DNA of 37,717 nt from an uncultured Actinomycetes bacterium (GTDB lineage: Bacteria > Actinomycetota > Actinomycetes > Nanopelagicales > Nanopelagicaceae), in the NCBI GenBank assembly GCA_903834145.1, contig CAILHY010000012.1, forward strand, positions 1 to 37,717, read 5' to 3'. Made by a program: the position numbers and the translations under genes. This document shows positions 26,454-34,107 of the stretch, piece after piece (positions within the stretch are counted from its first letter, which is position 1; the number at the start of each line of letters is the position of its first letter). The notes under the pieces were generated by a model that was given only the letters and a program-made list of their open reading frames with translations, ran no database searches and had not been told where the DNA came from.

Positions 26454-27635
26454 CTACTCGGAGTCCTGTGAATCAGCCTCTTTTGCCACCAATCGTGCCG
26501 GACGCACGCTGTGGCGCCCAAAACGAGCCTGAGCTTTATCGATCGCTCCATCGGCCTCGCGCCATCCACGCTCGCGTGCACCCAAAATCAACTGTTCCGG
26601 GGCGTCGGCCTGCAAATTATCCAGGCTGACTCCGACCAAGCGAACTCGAGCTCCATTTATTCCGACTGCGTTAAAGAGCGCTTTTACAACATCGTAGGTT
26701 TCGTGGGTGCTGTCGATAGCAAGTGGCAAAGTTTTTGATCGAGTAATTGTTGAAAAATCTGCGTAGCGCACTTTGATAGAAATCGTTTTAGAAAAAAGTG
26801 ATCGCCCGCGTAACCGTGCCGTTGCCTTTTCTGTAAGGCGCAATAACTCTTGCAACAATATTTCGGGGTCATCAATATCTCGCGCAAAAGTTTCTGCTGC
26901 ACTAATACTTTTATCTGGTTCATCGGTGACGACATCTCGATAATCGCGTCCCCATGCTAATTCGTATAAGGATGCACCTGTTGCTTCTCCGAGTGCGCGA
27001 ATCAATGTAGTTCGTGGCGTATGGGCAACTTCAGAAACAGTACGAAGCCCTAATCGCTCTAGCGTTTCGGCCGTTTTTGGTCCCACTCCCCAGATTGCTG
27101 AAACGGGTAGCGGGTGTAGAAAATTAAGTACACGATCAATGGGGATCTCCAACATTCCATTTGGCTTGCAACGGCCCGATGCAAGTTTTGCAATAAATTT
27201 CGATGATGCTATCCCTACTGAACACGTGATGCCCTCTTGTTCCTCAACCTTTGCACGAATCATCGTTGCAATTTCTCGCCCCGTTCCAATCAACCGTTGC
27301 GATCCTGTGACATCTAAGAATGCTTCATCAAGAGATATCGGTTCGACATGTGGCGTATAGGAGTGAAATATTTCCATGATGTGTTCGGAGACTTCGCTAT
27401 AGCGTGCATGATCGGGTGCAATAAATACTGCATGCGGTGCTAGGCGTTGAGCCCTGCCCACGGGCATTGCAGCATGTATCCCGTAGGTGCGCGCTAAATA
27501 GTTTGCTGACAAGACAACGCCTCTTGCCCCCGCTCCGACCACAACGGCCTTGCCTTTAAGAGATGGATCATCGCGCTCGGTGACAGAGGCATAGAACGCA
27601 TCCATATCTACATGGAGAATTGTTGCTGTAGTCAC
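26454..27635 (-). CDS. dinB: DNA polymerase IV (Y-family, DinB)
   Basis: DinB is a translesion polymerase. The 393-aa protein has an intact Y-family active site: the HVDMDAFYASV motif (D10) and SLDEAFLDVT (D103, E104), so it should be catalytically active, unlike ImuB proteins that have lost these residues. A helix-hairpin-helix (AIWGVGPKTAETLERLGL) and the little-finger domain (ISIKVRYADFSTITRS) follow. I chose the GTG at 27635 because it overlaps the dnaE2 stop as GTGA and leads straight into the conserved ATILHVDMDAF. The frame is open to 27692 within dnaE2. No clear clamp-binding motif is seen at the C-terminus (AKEADSQDSE). Confidence 0.94.
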   Translation of the reverse strand: MTTATILHVDMDAFYASVTERDDPSLKGKAVVVGAGARGVVLSANYLARTYGIHAAMPVGRAQRLAPHAVFIAPDHARYSEVSEHIMEIFHSYTPHVEPISLDEAFLDVTGSQRLIGTGREIATMIRAKVEEQEGITCSVGIASSKFIAKLASGRCKPNGMLEIPIDRVLNFLHPLPVSAIWGVGPKTAETLERLGLRTVSEVAHTPRTTLIRALGEATGASLYELAWGRDYRDVVTDEPDKSISAAETFARDIDDPEILLQELLRLTEKATARLRGRSLFSKTISIKVRYADFSTITRSKTLPLAIDSTHETYDVVKALFNAVGINGARVRLVGVSLDNLQADAPEQLILGARERGWREADGAIDKAQARFGRHSVRPARLVAKEADSQDSE

Positions 27636-30600
27636 GTTACGAGCGTACTTTGATTGAGAGCCCATTTTTCGTAAGCAGAGCGCAATTCCCATGCCCCAGT
27701 TGCTCGAAGAGAGACTCCACGGGCTCCGGTACGACGGACATGGCCGCGCACAAGAAATAGGCGTGAGTGAAAAAGGACATCGGCATAATCTTGTTGGGCA
27801 TCGCTAAAGAAAGTTGCATCATTGCAGCCATATCCATCATCCAGGCTCAGGAATATGACGCGCTTACCCGAACGCACTGGTGGCGTTTGCATCGCCACCT
27901 TTACTCCTGCAACAAGAACTAATGCCCCTGATCTTTGAGCCAGGAGATCTGAGGATCTGACGGCGCCAATTTTGTTGAGGAAATCTGCGTAGAACTCCAG
28001 AAGATGATGAGAGACATCCATACCTAAATGATCTACCTCATGACCAACCTTCTCCCCCGAGGTCAGATCCGGTAACCCGCTAGAAATAAGCGCAGGCGGT
28101 GTGAACCCAAAATTAAGTTGAGCTCCACCTAGGGCACGAGTGGGCGAACGATGAAGATCGCTCAAGTGCAACAACAAATCACGACGATTGATCTGCGTAG
28201 CATCAATGTTATGTACGTCATCAAATGCGCCTACCAAAATAAGTCGCTCTATCGTTGGGTAGGAAGCGCCAGCACGCGCATAGAAATCAGATAAGTCAAG
28301 ATATGGCTGGCCTTCAATAATGTTTTCAATCTCGGTGGCGCTAATCCCCGATAAATCACTGAGCGACATTCGAATCCCATACCCACGTGCATCGGGGAGC
28401 TTTAAAGATCTTCCAGTGCCTGCTCCATCAAACGCAATCATCGGAACACGCGCAGTAGATGCGTCAACGCGTTCAACGGTATATGTCCCAGATGAGTGAT
28501 TGACATCCACCGGCAAAACAGTGATACCCATCTGACGTGCATCATCAAGTATCAAACGCTTGGGATACATACCTGGGTCATGAGTAAGTACGCCAGCAAC
28601 AAATGCAGCAGGGTGATGTGCTTTAAGCCATGCAGATTGATAGGTCGGCAAAGCAAAGGCAGCAGCATGGGCTTTGCAAAATCCAAAGGAGGCAAACGCC
28701 CGTAATACATCCCAAATTTCCATGACCACTTCTTGCGTATATCCCCGATCAAGAGCAGCAGGAATAAACCAATCACAGATCTCTTGTTGCCCCTCTTTGT
28801 CTCCAAGTGAGCGACGTTTCTCATCAGCATGCGCCAGGGATATGCCGGTCATGATGGAGATAATCCGAATCACTTGTTCGTGGAAAACGACAACGCCTTC
28901 AGTCTCGCGCAAAGTTTCATAGAGATCTGGATGAATAATTTGTGCCTGGCTCCATCCGCCTCTGGCAGATAAAAATGGCGTAATCATGTCGCTTTTAACT
29001 GGCCCTGGTCTAAAAAGAGAGATGTCGACGATGAGGTCAGTAAATGTTTCTGGTGCAAGTTTGCCAACGAGTTCGCGCTGGCCTGGGCTCTCTACTTGGA
29101 AAATACCCAGGGTTCGCGTGGATGCAATGAGATCAAAGGTTGCTGGGTCATCCAGTGCAATAGCATCGATATCTAATGATGTTGCTTCAACGCGTTCGAT
29201 CTCCTTAATCGCATAAGCAATACTCGACTGCATTCGAACACCGAGTATGTCCAACTTCAATAGCCCCACAGCTTCGACATCATCTTTATCAAACTCCACC
29301 ATGGGATACCCACCAGCATTGACTTGTAAGGGTGCGCGATCGAGGAAACCTCCATCAGAGAGAACAACGGCGCATGGGTGCATGGCTAAATGTCTAGGAA
29401 GACCATCAAGGCGTTCGGCAAGGGCAATAGTCATCGCTGCCAAAGGGTTCTTTAGATTGAGAGATCTTAGTTCAGGAAGATTTTCCAGAGCTTGTGAAAT
29501 ATTGCGAGCACGCACATGTGGCAATGATTTTGCAATGAGATCTATCTCCATGGAAGGCAACCCCAACGCAGCACCCGTATCCCGTATTGCATGTCTGGCC
29601 CGATAGGTATCAACCATCGCAACTGTTGCACAACGAGATGTATTGCCTGGAGCCCTCCACTGCGAATCTCCGTAACGAGCAAACACAAGGTCGTAGATTT
29701 CTAACCGTCTGGCTGCCTCTACATCAATATCAATATCCGGAAGCGCCCGACGAAGAGGCGAACAAAAGCGCTCCATCAACAAGCCGTGTTGCAAAGGATC
29801 TACACCAGAGATGCCAAGAAGATGACAGATCAAGGAACCTGCACCGCTACCCCGCGCGGCAACGCGGATTCCACGATCGCGAGCCATATCCGTAATGTCG
29901 GCAACGGTAAGAAAATAGGACTCATATCCCAGCGTTGCAACAGTGGCTAACTCGTCCTCTAAACGTTGACGGGCTTTACTTATTCTCGCGCTATCGTTGT
30001 AGCGCCAATGAAGCCCCGCCTCTGATCGACCACGAAGCATCGCTTCCATTTCTTGTGATGAATTGGCGCCCACTACATGTGGTTCGGGTAAGTGGATTCC
30101 ACCCAGACCTATGTCGCGCGTTGGCGAAAGAATTGCTCGCGTAGCCCACTCTTGTGTTGTCGCTAAAAGTTCGCGAGCTGTGCGCTCTCCCCCTGCACGT
30201 GCAATCTCATTGGCAAGGGCGATCATTTCATCACTGGATTTAAAGAAACCTTCAGCATTTTTACGTTCGACATGCCGTGCATCTAGAGGCACGAGTTGAC
30301 GAGCCGAATCCAAAATATCTGCGATAGGTCCATCCTCGCGATCACGCATTCGCACAGCATTTGTGATGAGCGCTGGGATACGGTGATCCCGCGCAAAGAT
30401 GAGCGAGCGCGCTGCATGAGCGGTAGAGCGTGGACCATCGCCCGGCACTAAATGTGAAACGCACTCAATAGCTTGATCGGCAAAAAGTTCGCGGGTTTGC
30501 AAGAAAAGATTGAGCGCAAGATCGGGACGCTTTGCTGCAATAGCTGCGCCAATAGGTGATTCTGGGCCATGTAAGACATGCAAGTTTTGAGAATATTCAC

Positions 30601-31009
30601 TAAAGCGTTGCAAGAAATCTAACGTCAGAACCGGTGGGCCACTGCGAGTTAGACCTGTCTTAGGATTCTTATAGGTGTGCACACTTGTCAATAAGCGACA
30701 GAGCGAGCGCCATCCTCCATCGCTATGCGCCAAAAGAGTAATGCGCGGTAATTTCTTTTCTGTCTTGTTATTTAAGTTGTTACTTGTGGAAACACCAAGA
30801 TCAACAGCAAGATCAATCCCGATGATCGGAGCAACGCCGTATTCGACACAGCTTTGTGCAAAACGAATTGCACCCGCTAAGCCATCACGATCAGTTAACG
30901 CCAGAGCTGGCATCGCGTATTCGCTGGCCCGAGCCACGAGATCGCGTGGTTGCGTGGTGCCATATTTGAGTGAGTACGCGCTACATGCGCGAAGGTGTGT
31001 GAAGGTCAT
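27632..31009 (-). CDS. dnaE2: Error-prone DNA polymerase III alpha-type subunit (DnaE2/ImuC group)
   Basis: This 1125-aa C-family polymerase is the second alpha subunit in the window. Catalytic aspartates are present: D425 and D427 in LPDIDIDVE and D587 in LLKLDILG. The N-terminal PHP domain is degenerate: HLRACSAYS replaces HxHxxYS, TDRDG replaces TDHGN, GID replaces GIE, and the late NDLHY motif reads NAVRM. The metal site, and with it exonuclease activity, is therefore probably lost. This is consistent with an error-prone enzyme for damage-induced replication. It follows the DUF6504 gene by 11 bp and overlaps dinB by four bases. Its own ribosome site is weak, so translation is likely coupled to upstream and downstream genes. 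Confidence 0.93.
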   Translation of the reverse strand: MTFTHLRACSAYSLKYGTTQPRDLVARASEYAMPALALTDRDGLAGAIRFAQSCVEYGVAPIIGIDLAVDLGVSTSNNLNNKTEKKLPRITLLAHSDGGWRSLCRLLTSVHTYKNPKTGLTRSGPPVLTLDFLQRFSEYSQNLHVLHGPESPIGAAIAAKRPDLALNLFLQTRELFADQAIECVSHLVPGDGPRSTAHAARSLIFARDHRIPALITNAVRMRDREDGPIADILDSARQLVPLDARHVERKNAEGFFKSSDEMIALANEIARAGGERTARELLATTQEWATRAILSPTRDIGLGGIHLPEPHVVGANSSQEMEAMLRGRSEAGLHWRYNDSARISKARQRLEDELATVATLGYESYFLTVADITDMARDRGIRVAARGSGAGSLICHLLGISGVDPLQHGLLMERFCSPLRRALPDIDIDVEAARRLEIYDLVFARYGDSQWRAPGNTSRCATVAMVDTYRARHAIRDTGAALGLPSMEIDLIAKSLPHVRARNISQALENLPELRSLNLKNPLAAMTIALAERLDGLPRHLAMHPCAVVLSDGGFLDRAPLQVNAGGYPMVEFDKDDVEAVGLLKLDILGVRMQSSIAYAIKEIERVEATSLDIDAIALDDPATFDLIASTRTLGIFQVESPGQRELVGKLAPETFTDLIVDISLFRPGPVKSDMITPFLSARGGWSQAQIIHPDLYETLRETEGVVVFHEQVIRIISIMTGISLAHADEKRRSLGDKEGQQEICDWFIPAALDRGYTQEVVMEIWDVLRAFASFGFCKAHAAAFALPTYQSAWLKAHHPAAFVAGVLTHDPGMYPKRLILDDARQMGITVLPVDVNHSSGTYTVERVDASTARVPMIAFDGAGTGRSLKLPDARGYGIRMSLSDLSGISATEIENIIEGQPYLDLSDFYARAGASYPTIERLILVGAFDDVHNIDATQINRRDLLLHLSDLHRSPTRALGGAQLNFGFTPPALISSGLPDLTSGEKVGHEVDHLGMDVSHHLLEFYADFLNKIGAVRSSDLLAQRSGALVLVAGVKVAMQTPPVRSGKRVIFLSLDDGYGCNDATFFSDAQQDYADVLFHSRLFLVRGHVRRTGARGVSLRATGAWELRSAYEKWALNQSTLVT

Positions 31010-31020
31010 TTTTAGAAGTG

Positions 31021-31305
31021 TTAGATAGCAGTGATGCGCCAGATGCCGGTGACTTCATCACGTTCCATATCAAAGGTTTTAAGAGTCCCGATAGGAGCAG
31101 CCTCTACTCGCCAGAGCCCCCGTGCCTGATCATCAGGTCTGTAGATTCCATCGTTGATGCGATTCCACCATCCTCCGGATTCACACCACCTGGATAAAAC
31201 GGCATGGATACGAAAGCGTTTGCCTGCGAAGGTGAACTCCACAGGAGTTGCGCCATCGGCGAGGACATCGGCCTTGAGGTGCTCTGGGATCTGGTTTTCG
31301 AACAT
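31021..31305 (-). CDS. Small DUF6504-type protein heading the SOS mutasome cassette
   Basis: The 94-aa soluble protein has the pattern PVEFTFAGKRFRIHAVLSRWCESGGWW...LWRVEAAP, which I recognise as resembling the actinobacterial DUF6504 family; these small genes tend to lie next to dinB/dnaE2. No function is known to me. The ATG at 31305 sits within a perfect LexA-type palindrome and no ribosome site precedes it, so either the transcript is leaderless or translation starts later. The only other strong start is not obvious, which favours the leaderless reading. Its position as first gene, 11 bp before dnaE2, suggests a role in translesion synthesis or its control. Confidence 0.75.
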   Translation of the reverse strand: MFENQIPEHLKADVLADGATPVEFTFAGKRFRIHAVLSRWCESGGWWNRINDGIYRPDDQARGLWRVEAAPIGTLKTFDMERDEVTGIWRITAI

Positions 31306-31316
31306 ATGTTCGAAAA
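31295..31316. promoter_or_regulatory. LexA (SOS) box, perfect palindrome
   Basis: The core TCGAACATATGTTCGA (31298-31313) is a perfect 16-bp palindrome, flanked by T and A runs that extend the symmetry to 22 bp. It matches the Gram-positive/actinobacterial LexA consensus CGAAC-N4-GTTCG exactly. It covers the start codon of the DUF6504 gene and the expected transcription start. Confidence 0.93.
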
Positions 31317-31343
31317 ATAGCCCCTACCCCTGACAAAGAGCAA
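31314..31343 (-). promoter_or_regulatory. Probable promoter of the SOS cassette
   Basis: TTGCTC (31338-31343) and TATTTT (31314-31319) are separated by 18 bp on the minus strand. The -10 abuts the LexA box and the start codon is eight bases further on, which would give a leaderless or near-leaderless mRNA. Confidence 0.45.
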
Positions 31344-31414
31344 GTGGCAGCCCTGCCTGAAGGGGAAACCTGCGTCCAGAGGGCAGGAATAGTCGGGAAA
31401 TACCCCTTATGTGA

Positions 31415-31443
31415 TTGAACCTTCAACCATCTGACCATAATCT
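31415..31443 (+). promoter_or_regulatory. Promoter of the doxX gene
   Basis: TTGAAC (31415-31420), a 17-bp spacer and TAATCT (31438-31443) form a good sigma-70-type promoter. It predicts transcription from about 31450 and a leader of roughly 40 bases containing GAAGGAG. The remaining spacer back to the LexA box (31344-31414) shows nothing I can name. Confidence 0.6.
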
Positions 31444-31489
31444 AGAGATGTTCCGCTCACTAGCTGAACTCAATAGTTGAAGGAGTTTC

Positions 31490-31906
31490 ATGAACGCAGT
31501 ACTAGCAATCGGTCGCATTCTCTTCGCGCTGATCTTCATCACATCAGGAATTGGCCACCTCACCAAAGTTGAGCAAATGACTGGATATGCCACGTACAAG
31601 AAGGTTCCTGCACCGAAACTCGCTGTCATCGTCTCTGGTCTGATGATCCTTGTCGGAGGCATCTATGTAGCCCTTGGTATTTATGCTGATTTGGGCGCAC
31701 TTCTTATCGCGATCTTCCTGATTCCAACAGCGCTTCTCATGCATAACTTCTGGAAAGAAAGTGATGCGACAGCAAAGATGACTGCACGAACGGGATTCTT
31801 TAAGGACATTGCTCTTGCAGGCGCCGCGTTGATGCTCTTCGTATTTATTGGTCGTGGCGCAGATATCGGGTGGCATATCACTTCAGCATTTTTTAGCTTG
31901 AAGTAA
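31490..31906 (+). CDS. DoxX-family membrane protein
   Basis: The 138-aa protein has four hydrophobic segments and the DoxX pattern: GRILFALIFITSGIGHL near the start, a short loop with YATYKKVPAPKLAV, LMILVGGIYVALGIYADLGALLIAIFLIPTALLMHNFW in the middle, and FFKDIALAGAALMLF. DoxX proteins are small membrane proteins linked to thiol or redox and respiratory functions; the exact job here is unknown. A strong ribosome site (GAAGGAG) precedes the ATG. It sits between the divergent SOS cassette and the DPA genes and has its own promoter. Confidence 0.87.
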   Translation: MNAVLAIGRILFALIFITSGIGHLTKVEQMTGYATYKKVPAPKLAVIVSGLMILVGGIYVALGIYADLGALLIAIFLIPTALLMHNFWKESDATAKMTARTGFFKDIALAGAALMLFVFIGRGADIGWHITSAFFSLK

Positions 31907-31924
31907 CCCTCCCCGCACTAAACT
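31898..31924 (+). promoter_or_regulatory. Probable leaderless promoter of the DPA operon
   Basis: TTGAAG (31898-31903) and TAAACT (31919-31924) are 15 bp apart, and the GTG start of the next gene lies seven bases after the -10. No ribosome site is present, so a leaderless transcript is expected. The short spacer makes the -35 doubtful. The -35 overlaps the end of the doxX gene. Confidence 0.45.
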
Positions 31925-31930
31925 ACGAAG

Positions 31931-32791
31931 GTGAGCCACATCAGCCTGCCTTCGATGGTTCAAGCACTGCGTCCTAAACAATGGATAAAAAACCTCCTTG
32001 TCGTTGCTGCTCCCCTGGCTGCAGCCAAGTTATTTCATTCGGGAGTGCCCCAGAATCTCCTCTTGGCTTTCTTTGCCTTCGCCTTTGTCGCCAGCGCGGG
32101 TTACATCATCAATGACCTGCGCGATGTCGAGCGAGATAAGACCAATCCCACCAAGTCCCACCGCCCTTTAGCTTCAGGAAAGATTTCTAAGAATCAAGCT
32201 CACTTGCTCATCGTTTTATGCATCATTGCCGGTATTGGTTTGGCTCTTTCTCTCAATCTCGCTTTTCAAATTACACTGCTGTGCTATTTCATCTTCACGA
32301 CGTCTTACTCTTTTGGTCTTAAGCACCAACCCGTTATTGAGCTCATGATCGTGGCGCTCGGATTTGTGATGCGCGCTATTGGCGGCGCTGCGGCAACAAA
32401 CACTCCCATCTCCAAATGGTTCTTAGTGGTCACCGCCTTTGGTTCACTTGTAGTTGTGACTTCAAAGCGTTTAGCTGAGGCCGAATCCTTGGCGAATGTG
32501 AATGTCCGCCCTGTTATCGGCGAATACCCACTCCCCTTCTTGCGTTTTGTTTTAGCAACATCTGCTGGTGTAACGCTCACCGGCTACAGCCTCTGGGCTC
32601 TCTCCCTTAACCAATCAACTCCTTATGCTGCAATCTCGCTCCTTCCTTTATGCCTGGGGCTATTTCGTTATGTATGGATGGTGGAAAAAGGTTCGGGTGA
32701 AGTTCCCGAGGACCTACTTCTGCGAGACCCCGTACTTATTACTAGCGCTGTGTCGATTGCACTCTTACTTGCTTTCTCTATTTACCCGTGA
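31931..32791 (+). CDS. ubiA: Decaprenyl-phosphate phosphoribosyltransferase (UbiA superfamily)
   Basis: The predicted reaction moves 5-phosphoribose from PRPP onto decaprenyl phosphate, the first membrane step towards decaprenylphosphoryl-arabinose. The 286-aa protein has about eight membrane segments and the UbiA aspartate motif NDLRDVERDKTNPTKSHRPLASG (from residue 61), close to mycobacterial Rv3806c. The second loop motif reads YSFGLK. The specific call rests on adjacency to dprE1 and dprE2. The GTG at 31931 is preferred because of the -10 seven bases upstream; an ATG at 31955 is a possible alternative. Confidence 0.9.
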   Translation: MSHISLPSMVQALRPKQWIKNLLVVAAPLAAAKLFHSGVPQNLLLAFFAFAFVASAGYIINDLRDVERDKTNPTKSHRPLASGKISKNQAHLLIVLCIIAGIGLALSLNLAFQITLLCYFIFTTSYSFGLKHQPVIELMIVALGFVMRAIGGAAATNTPISKWFLVVTAFGSLVVVTSKRLAEAESLANVNVRPVIGEYPLPFLRFVLATSAGVTLTGYSLWALSLNQSTPYAAISLLPLCLGLFRYVWMVEKGSGEVPEDLLLRDPVLITSAVSIALLLAFSIYP

Positions 32792-34107
32792 TGCCAGTAA
32801 CGCACGCCACAGGATGGGGTCGCACCAACTTTGCTCTTTCTAGAAGCGAGCAGCCAGAATCGATTGGCCAGTTAGGTGACCTCGTAACTTCAACAAAAGA
32901 TGACCGCGGAATTCTTGCTCACGGTCTTCGACGCAGTTATGGGGATTCCTCACTCAACTCTGGCGGATTATCGATTGGCTTAGAAAATATTGCATCGATC
33001 TCTATCGCACCAGAGACAGGTGTTGCCACTGTAGGAGCCGGAGCATCGATTCGCTCACTTGAATATAAGGCACGCGAATTCAATCTCTTTCCTCCCGTTG
33101 TTCCAGGTACTGGCTTTGTCACAATTGGTGGCGCAATTGCCGCTGATATTCACGGCAAGTCCCATCACGTGACAGGAACTTTCTCCTCTAGCGTTGAACG
33201 TATCCAGCTTTTGCTAGCCAGCGGTGAACTCGTCAATCTTTTACCTACTGGTGAAAGTGCCTCGCAATTTTGGGCAACCGTAGGCGGTTTAGGACTTACG
33301 GGAATCATCACTGAAGCGGACATACGTCTTCGCACAATTGCAACGCCATTCGTACAGGTGGAGGAAACACGCGAACCTAATCTTTCACGTCTTCTTAACG
33401 CTTTGAAATCCGCCGATAGCGATTTCGAACATACCGTTGCGTGGATTGATTTATCAGGAGACTTTCGAGGCAGAGGGGTCGTTGGAAAAGGAAATTATGA
33501 AAATCACCCGCACCCTTCTAGGAATAAACAATCAGATGGTCTGAGCTTTCCCAACATTGGGAAGGTTTCGCTCATTAACCCGCTCACTGTCAGGGCATTC
33601 AACGAGGTTTGGTATCGGAAACCGCTTGCCTCTGGAAAGAAATCTCTCAGCGCGTTCATGCACCCTCTCGATGGTGTTCAACACTGGAATCGCATGTATG
33701 GCAATTCCGGATTCTTCCAATACCAATTTGTTGTTCCTGATGGCAATGAAGACTTTATCGAGGGCGTATTAGCAACAATGAGAGATGCCAAAGTTGCATC
33801 CTTCCTCGGTGTATTAAAGAGATTCGGCGCGCAATCTCCTGCCTATTTGAGTTTTCCAAAACCAGGATGGACATTAGCGATTGATATCCCACAGGGAGTG
33901 AAAAATCTTGAAGCTATCTTTAACTCCCTTGATGAAGAACTTTGCCGGCGCGAAGGTCGCATCTATCTGATTAAAGATGCTCGGATTCGCCCTGAACATG
34001 TGCCGGTGATGTACCCACGATTGAACGAGTGGCAAAAAGTCCGAGCCTTAATGGACCCTTCCAATTTGTGGCAATCAGATCAATCAAGGAGACTGAACTT
34101 ATGCTAA
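32788..34107 (+). CDS. dprE1: Decaprenylphosphoryl-beta-D-ribose 2'-oxidase DprE1
   Basis: DprE1 is the FAD enzyme that oxidises decaprenylphosphoryl-ribose to the 2'-keto form. The 439-aa protein has the FAD-binding region (HGLRRSYGDSSLNSGG, GAGASIRSLEYKA, PGTGFVTIGGAIAADIHGKSHHVTG) and the C-terminal substrate domain ending in IYLIKDARIRPEHVP. In the loop LKRF...LSFPKPGWTLAID, residue 364 is alanine at the place of the benzothiazinone-reactive cysteine (C387 in M. tuberculosis). The start is either GTG at 32788 (GTGA overlap with ubiA) or the ATG directly after it at 32791. It ends seven bases into dprE2. Confidence 0.94.
   Translation: MMPVTHATGWGRTNFALSRSEQPESIGQLGDLVTSTKDDRGILAHGLRRSYGDSSLNSGGLSIGLENIASISIAPETGVATVGAGASIRSLEYKAREFNLFPPVVPGTGFVTIGGAIAADIHGKSHHVTGTFSSSVERIQLLLASGELVNLLPTGESASQFWATVGGLGLTGIITEADIRLRTIATPFVQVEETREPNLSRLLNALKSADSDFEHTVAWIDLSGDFRGRGVVGKGNYENHPHPSRNKQSDGLSFPNIGKVSLINPLTVRAFNEVWYRKPLASGKKSLSAFMHPLDGVQHWNRMYGNSGFFQYQFVVPDGNEDFIEGVLATMRDAKVASFLGVLKRFGAQSPAYLSFPKPGWTLAIDIPQGVKNLEAIFNSLDEELCRREGRIYLIKDARIRPEHVPVMYPRLNEWQKVRALMDPSNLWQSDQSRRLNLC

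Noticed and set aside
31344-31414. Possible small RNA or hairpin in the spacer between the SOS cassette and doxX
   Set aside because: Short complementary G/C runs exist but no stable perfect stem or T tract; insufficient support.
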